In this document: positions 31,307 to 40,503 of the stretch, in pieces
How the letters are laid out: each line of letters starts with the position of its first letter
How positions within the stretch are numbered: position 1 is the first letter of the stretch
DNA from: Parabacteroides sp. AM08-6
Lineage (GTDB): Bacteria > Bacteroidota > Bacteroidia > Bacteroidales > Tannerellaceae
Direction of reading: 5' to 3'
NCBI RefSeq assembly: GCF_003473295.1
Contig: NZ_QRMP01000016.1
Location: 13,339-77,338, forward strand
Length of the DNA: 64,000 nt
Made by a program: the position numbers and the translations under genes
The notes under the pieces: generated by a model
What the model saw: the letters and a program-made list of their open reading frames with translations, nothing else
What the model was told of the DNA's origin: nothing
Database searches by the model: none

Positions 31307-34240
31307 TTATTTTCGAGTAGATATTGTACCAGAAGGTTTATTCAGAATCATCGCATTCGGAAAAGGCTTTCCAAAAACAGGGAAACCATTTTTCCAAGTA
31401 ATTTTTTGTGCACGTGGAGCACGTGTATCTCCTTCTCCCGGAGGATCTGTTTCCGTATTACGTCCATGATACAAAATCCAGTCTTCCGTTCCGTCCGGAG
31501 ATTTAAAGAAACTATTATGCCCTGTTCCATACACATGATTCTCTGGAGCCTGAGAAAATACCGATTGAGGCGATTTGGTCCAGCTGGCCGGGTCTAATAA
31601 ATCGGCATCGGCATCAGCATAAAGCATTCCCAATTGATAATGAGGAGTCCAACATCCACTTGCCGAATAGATTAGAAATATTTTATCACCTTCCGGATTT
31701 TTCAGAGGTTGAGGTCCTTCGTTTACATAAATGATATATGAAGGTGTCCATCCATTCGGATTTTTATAGATACGTTCCCAGTCCAGTTCCGGCTCAGAAA
31801 TCTTCACTCTTTCGGATTTTAAAGTCCAAGGATTTTCCATTTCTGCAATCCAGATACATTGAGTTTCCGTACTTACCCGGCGAGTTTTCCAACCGGACCA
31901 AAACATATATAGTTTTCCATTATGCTCCAGATAAGTCCCATCAATCGCCCAATTATTATCTTTATCCGTACTGATGCGCCCTTTCATCTTAAATTCACCC
32001 TTGAAAGGATCTGCTGACGTGTTTTCCACACAATAAAGCTGATGGTTATCCGTATTTCCATCATCTGCAGCAAAAAGCAAATACCATTTACCATTCAGAA
32101 AATGAATTTCAGGCGCCCAGACATCCTTTGCATAAGACGGATGATCCGGAATCCAGACTGTTTTACTTTCGGCATTACGTAAATCCGTAATATCTTTTGT
32201 TCGCTTCAGGATAATACAGTCCTGGGCAGTATTCACATAATAATAACAGGAATCATGCCATAAGGCCCAAGGATCAGGCCCGGAACTCAATAACGGATTA
32301 CGAAAGGTATTTTTATCCGTAATAACAGGGGCTGCAGCCGGTCCAAAAGAAGGCGTCATCTTTACCGGCCATCCACCTTTCCAATCCAATTTATCAATCA
32401 AAAACTCCCGTTGCGTATAAGTATCTTTTCCTGCCGAAGCCTTTTTTTTCGCATCAATAGCATGATACAAAATCCAATCATCTCCGGCATCATCCCGGAT
32501 TATTGAATTATGCCCCGGAGCCAGCCAGTGTTCGTTCGCTTCCAAAATCACACTGCTCTCCGTTTCTGTAGCCTTTGCCATTGGAATAAAAGGGCCTTCC
32601 GGAGAATCTGCTTTTGCTACCATTACAGCATAATGAGCACGCTCCCCACAACAATTATCTCCAGAATAGAACATATAATACTTACCATATTTCTCAATCA
32701 GCCAAGGACCTTCCAATAATGTTTCATAAGGTTTTGATGAAGGGAACAAAATATCTTTCTGTTTGCTTCCTTTTTTAAAAGTCAGCAAATCATCGGCCAT
32801 TTCCCGTACCTTCAGAGGCTTAAAAGCTGAACCCCAATATAAATACTTCCGTTCCGTACGAGAATCGATAAACAACATCGGGTCGATGTTCTCAAAACTT
32901 TCCCCTCTGACTATCTCTTTCTTTTCCGGTATAAACGGACCTGCAGGAGAATCTGCGACAGCCACTCCAATCCCCATTCCTTTCTTATCATTATGAGTAG
33001 CCGAGAAATAAAGATAATAACGACCTTTATAATATTGTACGTGAGGAGCCCAGTATGTATCAGTTTCACTTGCCCAAGCCGCCTTCTGAGGTAAAGCATC
33101 TCCCATCGGTTCCCAATTCACCAAATCAGGCGATTTCAACACTCGGATATTGCAAAATTCACCTTTCTGTTTGCCATTCGTGGCATACGCATAATACGTT
33201 CCGTCTTTTACTCGAATAATAGCCGGATCCGGAAAATCTTCCGACCAGACCGGGTTCTTAAAGGCTTGCCCGTAATCATTCACATTTGGTAAGTAGATTT
33301 GTGGGAAAAAGAAAGTTTCCGGTAAAATACCAAAAACGGGCTCTCCGTTCCGTTTATCCTTTTTCAGCGTAACAATAGCCGTTTGTCTGGGTGAAACAAG
33401 CGTATCGGAATGATGTGTATGGAACACATAGCGCAATTGCCCTTTATCGTCCTTAAAGATATCGCCATGTCCTGTACCGTTATGTTTCAACAACCGGCGA
33501 CTGATAATCGGATTACCTTCGTACTTTTTCCAAGGACCATAAGGTGACTTCGACGTTGCATAACCAACAGCATAATCAATATTCCTGAAATCATTGGTTG
33601 AATAGAAAAAGTAATACACGCCATCCTCCTTGAGGATAGTCGGACCTTCCGATACCGGCCATTCTGCTTGTTGGGTATTCTCCCAGTTTTCAGTAGCCGA
33701 AATACATTCCTTCAGTGTTCCTTCCTTAATCGCTGTCAAATCCTTATTCAATTCCGCTACAAACAAACGATTTCCTTCCGTTAACCGGACATGATACAAA
33801 TAAATTTTGCCATCATCATCAAAAAAGACATACGGGTCAATCTGTTTGATTTCAGCCGGCAACTTTTCTATCTTATGCTGGCGAAAAGGGCCTAACGGAC
33901 TATCGGAGGAAGCTATTGCTATAAATTCGTCGGCCGTATAAGCCATATAATATTTTCCGTTATAACGAAAAACCTGCGGAGCCCAGAAGCCTTTTGTTCC
34001 GAAAGAATCCCCCTTTTTCAATGCGTATCCATTCGAAGCCCCTTTCGGTCCTTCCCAGCTTTTCAGGTCTTTTGAGGTATAAACCTGAAAACCGAAATTA
34101 GAATCACCACCTGTTCCATACAAGTAATAAGTTCCGTTTTCATAAAAGATAGTTGGATCTGCCAAATAAATATGCTGTCCGGAAGCAAAAACAAGACCGG
34201 ACAGAAACAATACAAAAAGAAGTAATAAGGACTTTTTCAT
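31307..34240 (-). CDS. Three-domain GH43 protein
   Basis: A 977-residue exported protein (signal MKKSLLLLFVLFLSGLVFA) made of three consecutive GH43 propellers. Domain 1 (about 22-325): ADPTIF, QIDPYVFF, SEGPTIL. Domain 2 (about 335-655): FPDPAII, NIDPMLF, LEGPWLI. Domain 3 (about 660-965): GPDPWALW, AIDGTYLE, NEGPQPL. Each domain keeps base Asp, pKa-modulating Asp and acid Glu, so all three may be active. Each domain also ends in a GHNS-type block (GTGHGD, APGHNS, GTGHNS). The domains are diverged, suggesting different linkages. It is the first gene of the leftward operon with GH127. Confidence 0.92.
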   Translation of the reverse strand: MKKSLLLLFVLFLSGLVFASGQHIYLADPTIFYENGTYYLYGTGGDSNFGFQVYTSKDLKSWEGPKGASNGYALKKGDSFGTKGFWAPQVFRYNGKYYMAYTADEFIAIASSDSPLGPFRQHKIEKLPAEIKQIDPYVFFDDDGKIYLYHVRLTEGNRLFVAELNKDLTAIKEGTLKECISATENWENTQQAEWPVSEGPTILKEDGVYYFFYSTNDFRNIDYAVGYATSKSPYGPWKKYEGNPIISRRLLKHNGTGHGDIFKDDKGQLRYVFHTHHSDTLVSPRQTAIVTLKKDKRNGEPVFGILPETFFFPQIYLPNVNDYGQAFKNPVWSEDFPDPAIIRVKDGTYYAYATNGKQKGEFCNIRVLKSPDLVNWEPMGDALPQKAAWASETDTYWAPHVQYYKGRYYLYFSATHNDKKGMGIGVAVADSPAGPFIPEKKEIVRGESFENIDPMLFIDSRTERKYLYWGSAFKPLKVREMADDLLTFKKGSKQKDILFPSSKPYETLLEGPWLIEKYGKYYMFYSGDNCCGERAHYAVMVAKADSPEGPFIPMAKATETESSVILEANEHWLAPGHNSIIRDDAGDDWILYHAIDAKKKASAGKDTYTQREFLIDKLDWKGGWPVKMTPSFGPAAAPVITDKNTFRNPLLSSGPDPWALWHDSCYYYVNTAQDCIILKRTKDITDLRNAESKTVWIPDHPSYAKDVWAPEIHFLNGKWYLLFAADDGNTDNHQLYCVENTSADPFKGEFKMKGRISTDKDNNWAIDGTYLEHNGKLYMFWSGWKTRRVSTETQCIWIAEMENPWTLKSERVKISEPELDWERIYKNPNGWTPSYIIYVNEGPQPLKNPEGDKIFLIYSASGCWTPHYQLGMLYADADADLLDPASWTKSPQSVFSQAPENHVYGTGHNSFFKSPDGTEDWILYHGRNTETDPPGEGDTRAPRAQKITWKNGFPVFGKPFPNAMILNKPSGTISTRK

Positions 34241-34308
34241 GGTATTGAGAATTATAAAAATAAGCTTTCACATGCTTGAATGATTGGAGTGAACTCTCCC
34301 TTCAACGG

Positions 34309-34316
34309 CAAAGATA
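34309..34316 (-). promoter_or_regulatory. Candidate -7 box of the GH43x3-GH127 operon
   Basis: The minus strand reads TATCTTTG, the same box as upstream of the glutaminase operon, about 70 bp before the start codon at 34240. No clear -33 element was seen. Confidence 0.55.
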
Positions 34317-34379
34317 CATAAAGATTTCATATAAAAATGTCGATTGCAATCAAGAAAAAAGGTTTCACAAAAGGGGATT

Positions 34380-34470
34380 TTTATTTCATTCGAAAGAAAT
34401 AAAATTTCATTCGAATAAAACTCTTGTTCCTTCCGAATGAAATTTTTGTTCCTTTCGGATGAATTTTACG
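34380..34470. repeat. Cluster of short inverted and direct repeats
   Basis: tttatttc (34380-34387) pairs with gaaataaa (34396-34403), and atttcattcg (34404-34413) pairs with cgaatgaaat (34434-34443). The unit ttgttcctt(t/c)cgaatgaa is then repeated directly with small changes up to about 34463. The cluster is upstream of the GH43x3 promoter and downstream of the small membrane protein gene. Confidence 0.7.
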
Positions 34471-34476
34471 TCCTAC

Positions 34477-34509
34477 AAAAAAAGGTGGGACAAGCATTTT
34501 GTTCCACCC
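34477..34509 (-). terminator. Terminator of the ApbE-oxidoreductase operon
   Basis: ggtgggacaa (34484-34493) pairs with ttgttccacc (34499-34508). On the minus strand it is followed by a run of seven T (34483-34477). It lies 23 bp after the stop of the small membrane protein gene. Confidence 0.85.
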
Positions 34510-34531
34510 GGTAAAGCTATGTTATACTGTT

Positions 34532-34774
34532 TTACTTTTTAGCAATCAAATACCGAAAACCGAACAACAACAATCGTAAAACAATCGACAGGCCATAAAA
34601 CGCACATGAGAGAAGCAACATCCAAAGGGATTGTGTCCACAATTCAGACCACTCCGTATTATATATCAGAATGGAGGTTATATTCAACAAATATGCCAAT
34701 ACAATGCAGGAGCAGAATATTTTAATCTCCGTTTTTTGTCTTTTTACCGATAATAGGATATCTTTCATAATCAT
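34532..34774 (-). CDS. Small two-helix membrane protein
   Basis: An 80-residue protein with two membrane helices, IFCSCIVLAYLLNITSILI (about 19-37) and WMLLLSCAFYGLSIVLRLLLF (about 51-71), and a basic end (RYLIAKK). The start ATG overlaps the stop of the oxidoreductase gene (ATGA). No known family was recognised. The tight coupling suggests it works with the Tat-exported oxidoreductase or the ApbE protein, perhaps as a membrane partner (inference). It ends just before a strong terminator. Confidence 0.7.
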   Translation of the reverse strand: MIMKDILLSVKRQKTEIKIFCSCIVLAYLLNITSILIYNTEWSELWTQSLWMLLLSCAFYGLSIVLRLLLFGFRYLIAKK

Positions 34775-36093
34775 GCAAAATTTAGATACGGTATTTTATA
34801 TTCGTCCGGGAAAGTAATTACCCGTTTTTCATCCATCGCCTGTAAGCCAAGTAGAGCTAACACTGATGAGTAGTAGGCTTCTTCTACCAGATTCGGAGCC
34901 GGTTTACCCGTGATGGCAGCTTCCAGAAAAGCAGTTACCAGTTCGACGGAACCGTCACCGGCCGCACCGACAGAAGACTGTCCGCTAATGGTAGTCACCT
35001 TATCCATTATCATTTCTCCTTTATTGATAGATGCTGTTTCGGGAACCCAGCTCGGACCGGCGAATGACACATTATCAAAGATACTGTGCTCGATTTGATT
35101 TATCATCTGCATAATACCGGGAGCGGGCTTTGCTTCTTCAAAATAATATTTTCCTTTCTCCGGTTCCATGGTTCCTTTACTTCCCAGGATTTCTTCCTCC
35201 AAACCATAAAACTTATTCGAAATAATGGATTCATAATTCATCTTTACACCATTGGAATAGCGGTAAATCAGGCTGACATTATCATAAACTTCACGACCAT
35301 CTTTCCAATAGACAATATCGCCCATGCCGGTCACCGTTTCCGGTATCATTTTCAATGCCCAGTTTCCGACCTGCAACTGGTGTGTAGCAAGTTCCGTCAT
35401 TAGACCACAAGAATATTCCTTATACAAACGCCAATTGATTTTGCGCTCTAAATCGGGAGAAGGAACCGGACGGCGCCAATCATTATTTCTGAACCAGTAG
35501 GCTCGGATACCTCCGATTTCACCCAACACACCGGAATGAATCATTTCCATTGCCCTGACATATTTAGGGTCGTACAAACGTTGTTGCCCGATAAATAAGA
35601 CTTGTCCGGATTGCTTGAATGCATTGTACATATCCAGGCAACTTTGAGGAGTCATTGCCATTGATTTTTCACAAAAGACCTGTTTCCCGGCTTGTAAAGC
35701 ATCAATTGTCAGTTGTGCGTGCTCATAAAGCGGCACAGCAATCATGACAGCCTGAACCTCCTTCGATTCAAGGACTTTGCGATAGTCATCATACGTTTTT
35801 GCTTGAGGGAAAATCTCGGAAGCAGCCTTCAGATTAGGCGGGTAATTGTCGCATAAAGCCACGACATCCGCCATTGGCATATCTTTCAAATTATTCAGGT
35901 GATACTGTCCGCGTGAACCTGTCCCGATAAAGCCTAATCGAACTTTTTCTTTAGCTATTTTAGCCTTATCGTCCGGACTGCAGGATTGCAACCAGGGAAA
36001 AGCCGAAAGGAGCATTCCTCCTCCTCCAATCATGCCGACTTCTTTAAAAAAATCCCGTCGGCTTAAACTGACTGAATTATCTTCATTTTTCAT
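34771..36093 (-). CDS. Tat-exported Gfo/Idh/MocA-family oxidoreductase
   Basis: A 440-residue protein. The N-terminus has a twin-arginine signal (SLSRRDFFKEVGMIGGGGML) followed by a lipobox-like LQSC at about residues 35-38, so it is probably folded with its cofactor, exported by Tat and lipid-anchored. The NAD(P)-binding Rossmann motif is VRLGFIGTGSRGQYHL, with EKSMAM as the conserved EKP-type lysine motif and LMTELATHQLQVGNW as the catalytic-region His block. Such proteins oxidise sugars or, in GH109-like members, hydrolyse alpha-GalNAc by a redox mechanism; which applies here is unclear. The gene overlaps apbE-like and small membrane protein genes on both sides. Confidence 0.88.
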   Translation of the reverse strand: MKNEDNSVSLSRRDFFKEVGMIGGGGMLLSAFPWLQSCSPDDKAKIAKEKVRLGFIGTGSRGQYHLNNLKDMPMADVVALCDNYPPNLKAASEIFPQAKTYDDYRKVLESKEVQAVMIAVPLYEHAQLTIDALQAGKQVFCEKSMAMTPQSCLDMYNAFKQSGQVLFIGQQRLYDPKYVRAMEMIHSGVLGEIGGIRAYWFRNNDWRRPVPSPDLERKINWRLYKEYSCGLMTELATHQLQVGNWALKMIPETVTGMGDIVYWKDGREVYDNVSLIYRYSNGVKMNYESIISNKFYGLEEEILGSKGTMEPEKGKYYFEEAKPAPGIMQMINQIEHSIFDNVSFAGPSWVPETASINKGEMIMDKVTTISGQSSVGAAGDGSVELVTAFLEAAITGKPAPNLVEEAYYSSVLALLGLQAMDEKRVITFPDEYKIPYLNFA

Positions 36094-36896
36094 AACTTAT
36101 ATAGATGTTTTTCATAAATATCAAACTTATCGGAAATGGTCTGAACCTGTTCATCGCCGGCAACCATCAGAGCTGTCGTCAGTATTTCCGCTATCACAGA
36201 ATCTTTTGCTATCACGGAAACCATCTTGCGCCCTTCTGCATATTTCCCGGTATGAGGATTCACAATATGTTGCGGATGCGAAGGCATATTGCCGGATGTC
36301 GATAAAGAATTATCCCGAAGTTTAAGCTCTGCGACCCGCTCTTTTGTATAAGGATTGTCCAACCCGACCGGCCAGTATTCTCCACAAGGATGACTGCCTA
36401 CAGCCAGCACCGAACTATTCCCGAAATTAACGAGCGCTTTGCTTATATTGTTTCGCACTAAAATTTCTTTTATTTTAGACAATGCATATCCTTTTCCATA
36501 TCCGCCTAAATCCATATACATCGTTTCGGAAAAGAAAAAAATACTTTGTTCCGTCTCATTAAAAAGGATTTGGTTAAAGTGCTGTATCGTAATATCAAAA
36601 TATCCTTCCGTATCTTCATAATAACGCCGGCAGTCCAGCAATATTTTCCACAATTCATCATTCACTGTCACAGGAAAATGGCCGGCTTCCCGGTTTATTT
36701 GTGAAACTTCACTTTCAGAATCAAATCGGCTCAGCATCTTGTCCAACCGCTTCACTTCTATTTCAATCTCATTCCAAATTTCAGCAAGCAACCGGGGTTC
36801 TCCTCCAATCATCAACACGTCCAACTGTGTCCCCATAACAGACGACATAGAACCGTGAAAAAGCTGAGACGCAGCATAGTAATTAGAATAAGACAT
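36090..36896 (-). CDS. apbE: ApbE-type FAD:protein FMN transferase
   Basis: A 268-residue protein of the ApbE family, which attaches FMN covalently to Thr or Ser of extracytoplasmic redox proteins. Visible motifs are MGTQLDV, LDKMLSRFDSESEVSQIN, FDITI, MDLGGYGKGYAL, ALVNFGNSSVLAVG, SLSTSGN, HIVNPHTG and the late SVIAKDSVIAEILTTALMVAG metal-binding stretch. Members are normally lipoproteins, but no signal peptide is seen, so it may act in the cytoplasm or have a modified start. Its stop overlaps the start of the oxidoreductase, and it is the first gene of the three-gene operon. No obvious flavinylation-target protein is nearby. Confidence 0.9.
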   Translation of the reverse strand: MSYSNYYAASQLFHGSMSSVMGTQLDVLMIGGEPRLLAEIWNEIEIEVKRLDKMLSRFDSESEVSQINREAGHFPVTVNDELWKILLDCRRYYEDTEGYFDITIQHFNQILFNETEQSIFFFSETMYMDLGGYGKGYALSKIKEILVRNNISKALVNFGNSSVLAVGSHPCGEYWPVGLDNPYTKERVAELKLRDNSLSTSGNMPSHPQHIVNPHTGKYAEGRKMVSVIAKDSVIAEILTTALMVAGDEQVQTISDKFDIYEKHLYKL

Positions 36897-37081
36897 AAGT
36901 TGTTCTCTTTTATACCGTTAGACAGGTGTGCGCACACAGAATGTCGGATTTTAAATTGCTATTGCATGCAAATATAGTGGAATAAACGGTTTTACAAGCA
37001 CATCAGCCCTAATTTTTAAATAATTTCACCAATCATTTTTATTTTATGCCACATTCTTCGGCTCAAACATGAATTTGTCAT

Positions 37082-37089
37082 TATCTTTG
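37082..37089 (+). promoter_or_regulatory. Candidate -7 box for the first GH92 gene
   Basis: TATCTTTG matches TAnnTTTG exactly and lies 65 bp upstream of the GH92 start. The -33 position reads TTCG-like sequence rather than TTTG. Confidence 0.55.
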
Positions 37090-37154
37090 TATTCGTTTAA
37101 AAAAAATTGTGTCCTATTAGTTCAATGTATTAAAATCGTAATCATTTATATATC

Positions 37155-39431
37155 ATGAAGATAAAAAAACATGTATGGATGCCGGGAATGACTATATGCC
37201 TGGCTTTGTTTGCTTTTTCCTGTAATATGTCGAAAAAGACAACCGCAAAAAGCAGTGCGGATTATGTGTCGTATGTAGATCCGTATATCGGTTCGGGAGA
37301 GCACGGCCATGTATTTGTTGGTGCCAATGTTCCGTTCGGTACGATACAGGCCGGACCACAGAACATTCATAAAGGATGGGATTGGTGCTCCGGATATCAC
37401 TATTCCGACAGCATCATTATCGGCTTCAGCCACACGCACCTGAGTGGAACGGGATGTGCCGATTTAGGAGACATTTTAGTGATGCCGTTTACCGGAGAAG
37501 TACGTACATCACGTGGAGAGCAAGATAATATAGAAGGAAGCTGCTCTTCGTATTATTCACACAAAAACGAAGCAGTTTCTCCCGGTTATTATTCATTATT
37601 AATGGATAACGGAGTAAAAGCGGAACTGACTACGACCGAGCGCGTAGCCATGCATCGTTACCATTATCCTGAAAATCAGCAGGCTCGTCTGCTTATCAAC
37701 CTGAAAGAGGGAAATGGCGACAGTTCTTATGACACTTACCTGAAGAAAACAGATGATTATACAATCGAAGGATACCGCTTCTCCCACGGATGGAGTCCGC
37801 AGCACAAAGTCTTTTTTGTACTGAAATCTGACAAGCCCATCAACTCTCTGGCCGTTTTCAACAATGACGAAGCAGCCGGAAATGACGAGATAACCGGAAA
37901 AGAGGTGAAAGGCGTATTATCTTTTAAGGATAATCCTCAGGATATAAACATCAAAATCGCAATCTCTTCCGTCAGCTGTGCCAATGCACTGGCGAATATG
38001 AACGCAGAACTTCCGGGTTGGGACTTTGAACGTGTACACCAAGATGCTATAGCCAAATGGAATAAGCAACTGGCTTGCGTTCGTATCGAAACGCAGGATG
38101 AACGTGCCAAAAAGATATTTTATACAGCCCTGTATCATGCTTTTATCGCACCAACATTATATTGTGATGCAAATGGAGAATTCCGCGGACAAGATGATAA
38201 GATTTATTCCAACAATACCTGGACTAATTATTCCACCTTCTCCTTATGGGATACATACCGTACATTAAATCCGCTTTATACCATCATCGTACCGGAAAAA
38301 GTAGACGATATTGTAAACTCATATCTCAGCATCTACGACCAACAGGGGAAACTTCCTATCTGGCATCTTTTAGGCGGCGAAACGAACTGTATGCCGGGCT
38401 ACAGTTCCGTTCCTATCATTGCTGATGCTTATTTGAAAGGTTTCAAAGGTTTCGATGCCGAGCGGGCTTTCCAGGCCATGACTTCAACCGCGACAAACGA
38501 TAAACAAAACGGAGTCACCTATGTAAAGGAAAAAGGATATATTCCTTGCGATAAAATACATGAAGCCACCTCAATCGCGATGGAATATGCAGCAGACGAT
38601 TGGGGCACGGCTCTGATGGCTAAAAAAATGGGTAAGACAGATGATTACCAGACTTATCTGAAACGCGGTAAATATTACACACAATATTTCGATAAAGACA
38701 TCAACTTTATTCGTCCGAAAATGTACGACGGCAGCTGGCGTACTCCTTACAACCCGTTCCGCTCTATTCACGGAGTCGGAGATTTCACGGAAGGAACCGG
38801 CTGGCAATATACATTCTTTGTTCCGCAGCATCCGGAAGGACTGATTGAATTGTTCGGGGGCGACAAAACTTTTGTGGCCAAGCTAGATTCACTCTTTATC
38901 GTGGAAGGAGACATGGGAGAGGGCGCATCCAGCGATATCAGCGGTTTAATCGGACAATATGCGCATGGCAACGAGCCCAGCCATCATATCGCATATCTTT
39001 ACCCATATGCCGGAGAACAATGGAAAACAGCGGAAAAAGTTCGTTACATCCAAGATGTATTCTATACCGACCAACCGGAAGGCATCATCGGAAACGAAGA
39101 TTGCGGACAGATGTCGGCTTGGCATATCATGTCAGCTTTGGGTTTCTATCAGGTAAATCCGTCGAACGGAGTATTCGTATTCGGCAGTCCTTTATTCGAA
39201 AAAGCAACCATCCGCCTGCCGGAAGGAAAAAGCTTTGAAATAACAGCACAGGACAATAATAAGGAGAATATCTATATCCAGTCGGTTACCCTGAACGGAC
39301 AACCGTACGATAAATCCTATATTTTATACGAAGACATTATGAAAGGCGGCAACCTGACTTTCATAATGGGTAATACACCTAATAAACAATTCGGGGCGGC
39401 ACCGGAAAGTCGTCCGAAAACAGCGGATTGA
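37155..39431 (+). CDS. GH92-family alpha-mannosidase, lipoprotein
   Basis: A 758-residue enzyme with a lipoprotein signal (TICLALFAFSC, Cys at residue 23). GH92 exo-alpha-mannosidases are calcium-dependent inverting enzymes acting on N-glycans or yeast mannan. The N-terminal beta-sandwich starts YVSYVDPYIGSGEHGHVFVGANVPFGTIQAGP, with GFSHTHLSGTGCADLGDILVMP. The (alpha/alpha)6 barrel contains FSLWDTYRTLNPLY, WHLLGGETNCMPGY, EGTGWQYTFFVPQ and GNEDCGQMSAWHIM, the last with the conserved Glu. It is monocistronic, ends at a long hairpin, and is only 38 percent or so like the second GH92 at 49259 by eye, so it was not a recent duplication. Confidence 0.93.
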   Translation: MKIKKHVWMPGMTICLALFAFSCNMSKKTTAKSSADYVSYVDPYIGSGEHGHVFVGANVPFGTIQAGPQNIHKGWDWCSGYHYSDSIIIGFSHTHLSGTGCADLGDILVMPFTGEVRTSRGEQDNIEGSCSSYYSHKNEAVSPGYYSLLMDNGVKAELTTTERVAMHRYHYPENQQARLLINLKEGNGDSSYDTYLKKTDDYTIEGYRFSHGWSPQHKVFFVLKSDKPINSLAVFNNDEAAGNDEITGKEVKGVLSFKDNPQDINIKIAISSVSCANALANMNAELPGWDFERVHQDAIAKWNKQLACVRIETQDERAKKIFYTALYHAFIAPTLYCDANGEFRGQDDKIYSNNTWTNYSTFSLWDTYRTLNPLYTIIVPEKVDDIVNSYLSIYDQQGKLPIWHLLGGETNCMPGYSSVPIIADAYLKGFKGFDAERAFQAMTSTATNDKQNGVTYVKEKGYIPCDKIHEATSIAMEYAADDWGTALMAKKMGKTDDYQTYLKRGKYYTQYFDKDINFIRPKMYDGSWRTPYNPFRSIHGVGDFTEGTGWQYTFFVPQHPEGLIELFGGDKTFVAKLDSLFIVEGDMGEGASSDISGLIGQYAHGNEPSHHIAYLYPYAGEQWKTAEKVRYIQDVFYTDQPEGIIGNEDCGQMSAWHIMSALGFYQVNPSNGVFVFGSPLFEKATIRLPEGKSFEITAQDNNKENIYIQSVTLNGQPYDKSYILYEDIMKGGNLTFIMGNTPNKQFGAAPESRPKTAD

Positions 39432-39452
39432 TTATTACTTTCAGCTTTCTCC

Positions 39453-39524
39453 AAAAGTAGCCAAAAAGTTAAGGTCGCACCTGCTTCGCAACTCCGGTGA
39501 GACCTTAAACTTTTGGTTACTTTT
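39453..39524. terminator. Long inverted repeat after GH92
   Basis: A 24-base arm (39453-39476) ending gttaaggtc pairs with a 24-base arm (39501-39524) starting gaccttaaac with three mismatches; the 24-base loop lies between. The right arm ends in a T-rich stretch (ttacttttcttt), consistent with a terminator for the GH92 gene. The AAAAGTAACCAAAAG-like core may belong to a dispersed repeat. Confidence 0.65.
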
Positions 39525-39573
39525 CTTTCAAGAGAAAAATAATATTCCATTCGTTTATTCAAAGATTATCCCG

Positions 39574-39581
39574 TACATTTG
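39574..39581 (+). promoter_or_regulatory. Candidate -7 box for the RsiV-like lipoprotein gene
   Basis: TACATTTG matches TAnnTTTG, 31 bp before the start codon at 39613. No clear -33 element was seen. Confidence 0.5.
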
Positions 39582-39612
39582 CAACCGAATGTAAAATTAA
39601 ATCAGAATCCAG

Positions 39613-40464
39613 ATGAGTACACAATTGTGCAAAAGTCTCGCAGCTTTTTTCCTTTTAGGACTATTCGTCACGAGTTGTCATACCGGTACGAAACGATTTG
39701 CGGAAAACGATATCAAGATTGATTCCATCAACGTAGAGAAAACTTATCATTTACTGGAAAATCCGGAAAATCCGAATTGTACTCTGCAGATAAATTTTGT
39801 TTATCCTGTCAAATACGCTGATAAAGAAGTACTGAAAAAAGTACAAAAACAGTTTGTCTTCTCCTATTTCGGTGAAAACTATGAGGACTTATCGCCTGAA
39901 GAAGCCGTAGCCAAATATACGGAAGACTATCTGAATGCTTACAAAGACTTGGAAACGGAATTCAAAAAAGAATTGGCCCAACAAGACGAAACACCACTCG
40001 GAGCATGGTTTTCCTATTATGAAATGTCATCGGACGATATTGTTTACAATCAAAACAACATCTTGAGCTATACGGTTAATTTTGAAAATTATACCGGTGG
40101 TGCACACGGTGCACACTCATTCAACAATTACGTAATCAACCTGAAAAACGGTAATCTGATTACGGAAGAAGATATATTCGTGGATAACTATCAGGATGAA
40201 CTCGCTAAAATCCTGATTGACCATATCGCGAAACAAAATAGTGCGGAAAATCCGAAGGACCTTGAAAACATCGGTTTCTTCAGCGTGGAAGAAATTTTCC
40301 CGAACGGTAATTTCCTAATTGATGAAAAGGGTATTACATATACCTTCAACGAATATGAAATTGCCGCCTATGTAGTCGGCGCCACCAATGTATTCCTTCC
40401 TTACGAAGAAATACAGCTTTTATTGAAAAAAGACAGCCCGATTTCAAAATTAATTGACAATTGA
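39613..40464 (+). CDS. RsiV-like lipoprotein (DUF4163/DUF3298)
   Basis: A 283-residue lipoprotein: LAAFFLLGLFVTSC gives a lipobox. The fold pattern of the DUF4163 plus DUF3298 pair is visible: CTLQINFVYPVKYADKEVLKKVQKQF near the N-terminus, NNILSYTVNFENYTGGAHGAHSFNNYVINLKNG, and ITYTFNEYEIAAYVVGATNVFLPYEEI. In Bacillus the DUF3298 fold occurs in RsiV, which binds lysozyme; in Bacteroidales the role is unknown. rsmG follows after 39 bp. Confidence 0.85.
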   Translation: MSTQLCKSLAAFFLLGLFVTSCHTGTKRFAENDIKIDSINVEKTYHLLENPENPNCTLQINFVYPVKYADKEVLKKVQKQFVFSYFGENYEDLSPEEAVAKYTEDYLNAYKDLETEFKKELAQQDETPLGAWFSYYEMSSDDIVYNQNNILSYTVNFENYTGGAHGAHSFNNYVINLKNGNLITEEDIFVDNYQDELAKILIDHIAKQNSAENPKDLENIGFFSVEEIFPNGNFLIDEKGITYTFNEYEIAAYVVGATNVFLPYEEIQLLLKKDSPISKLIDN

Positions 40465-40503
40465 ATAAAGCCAATTGCCAATTAAAACCTCCAAAAGAAT
40501 TTT

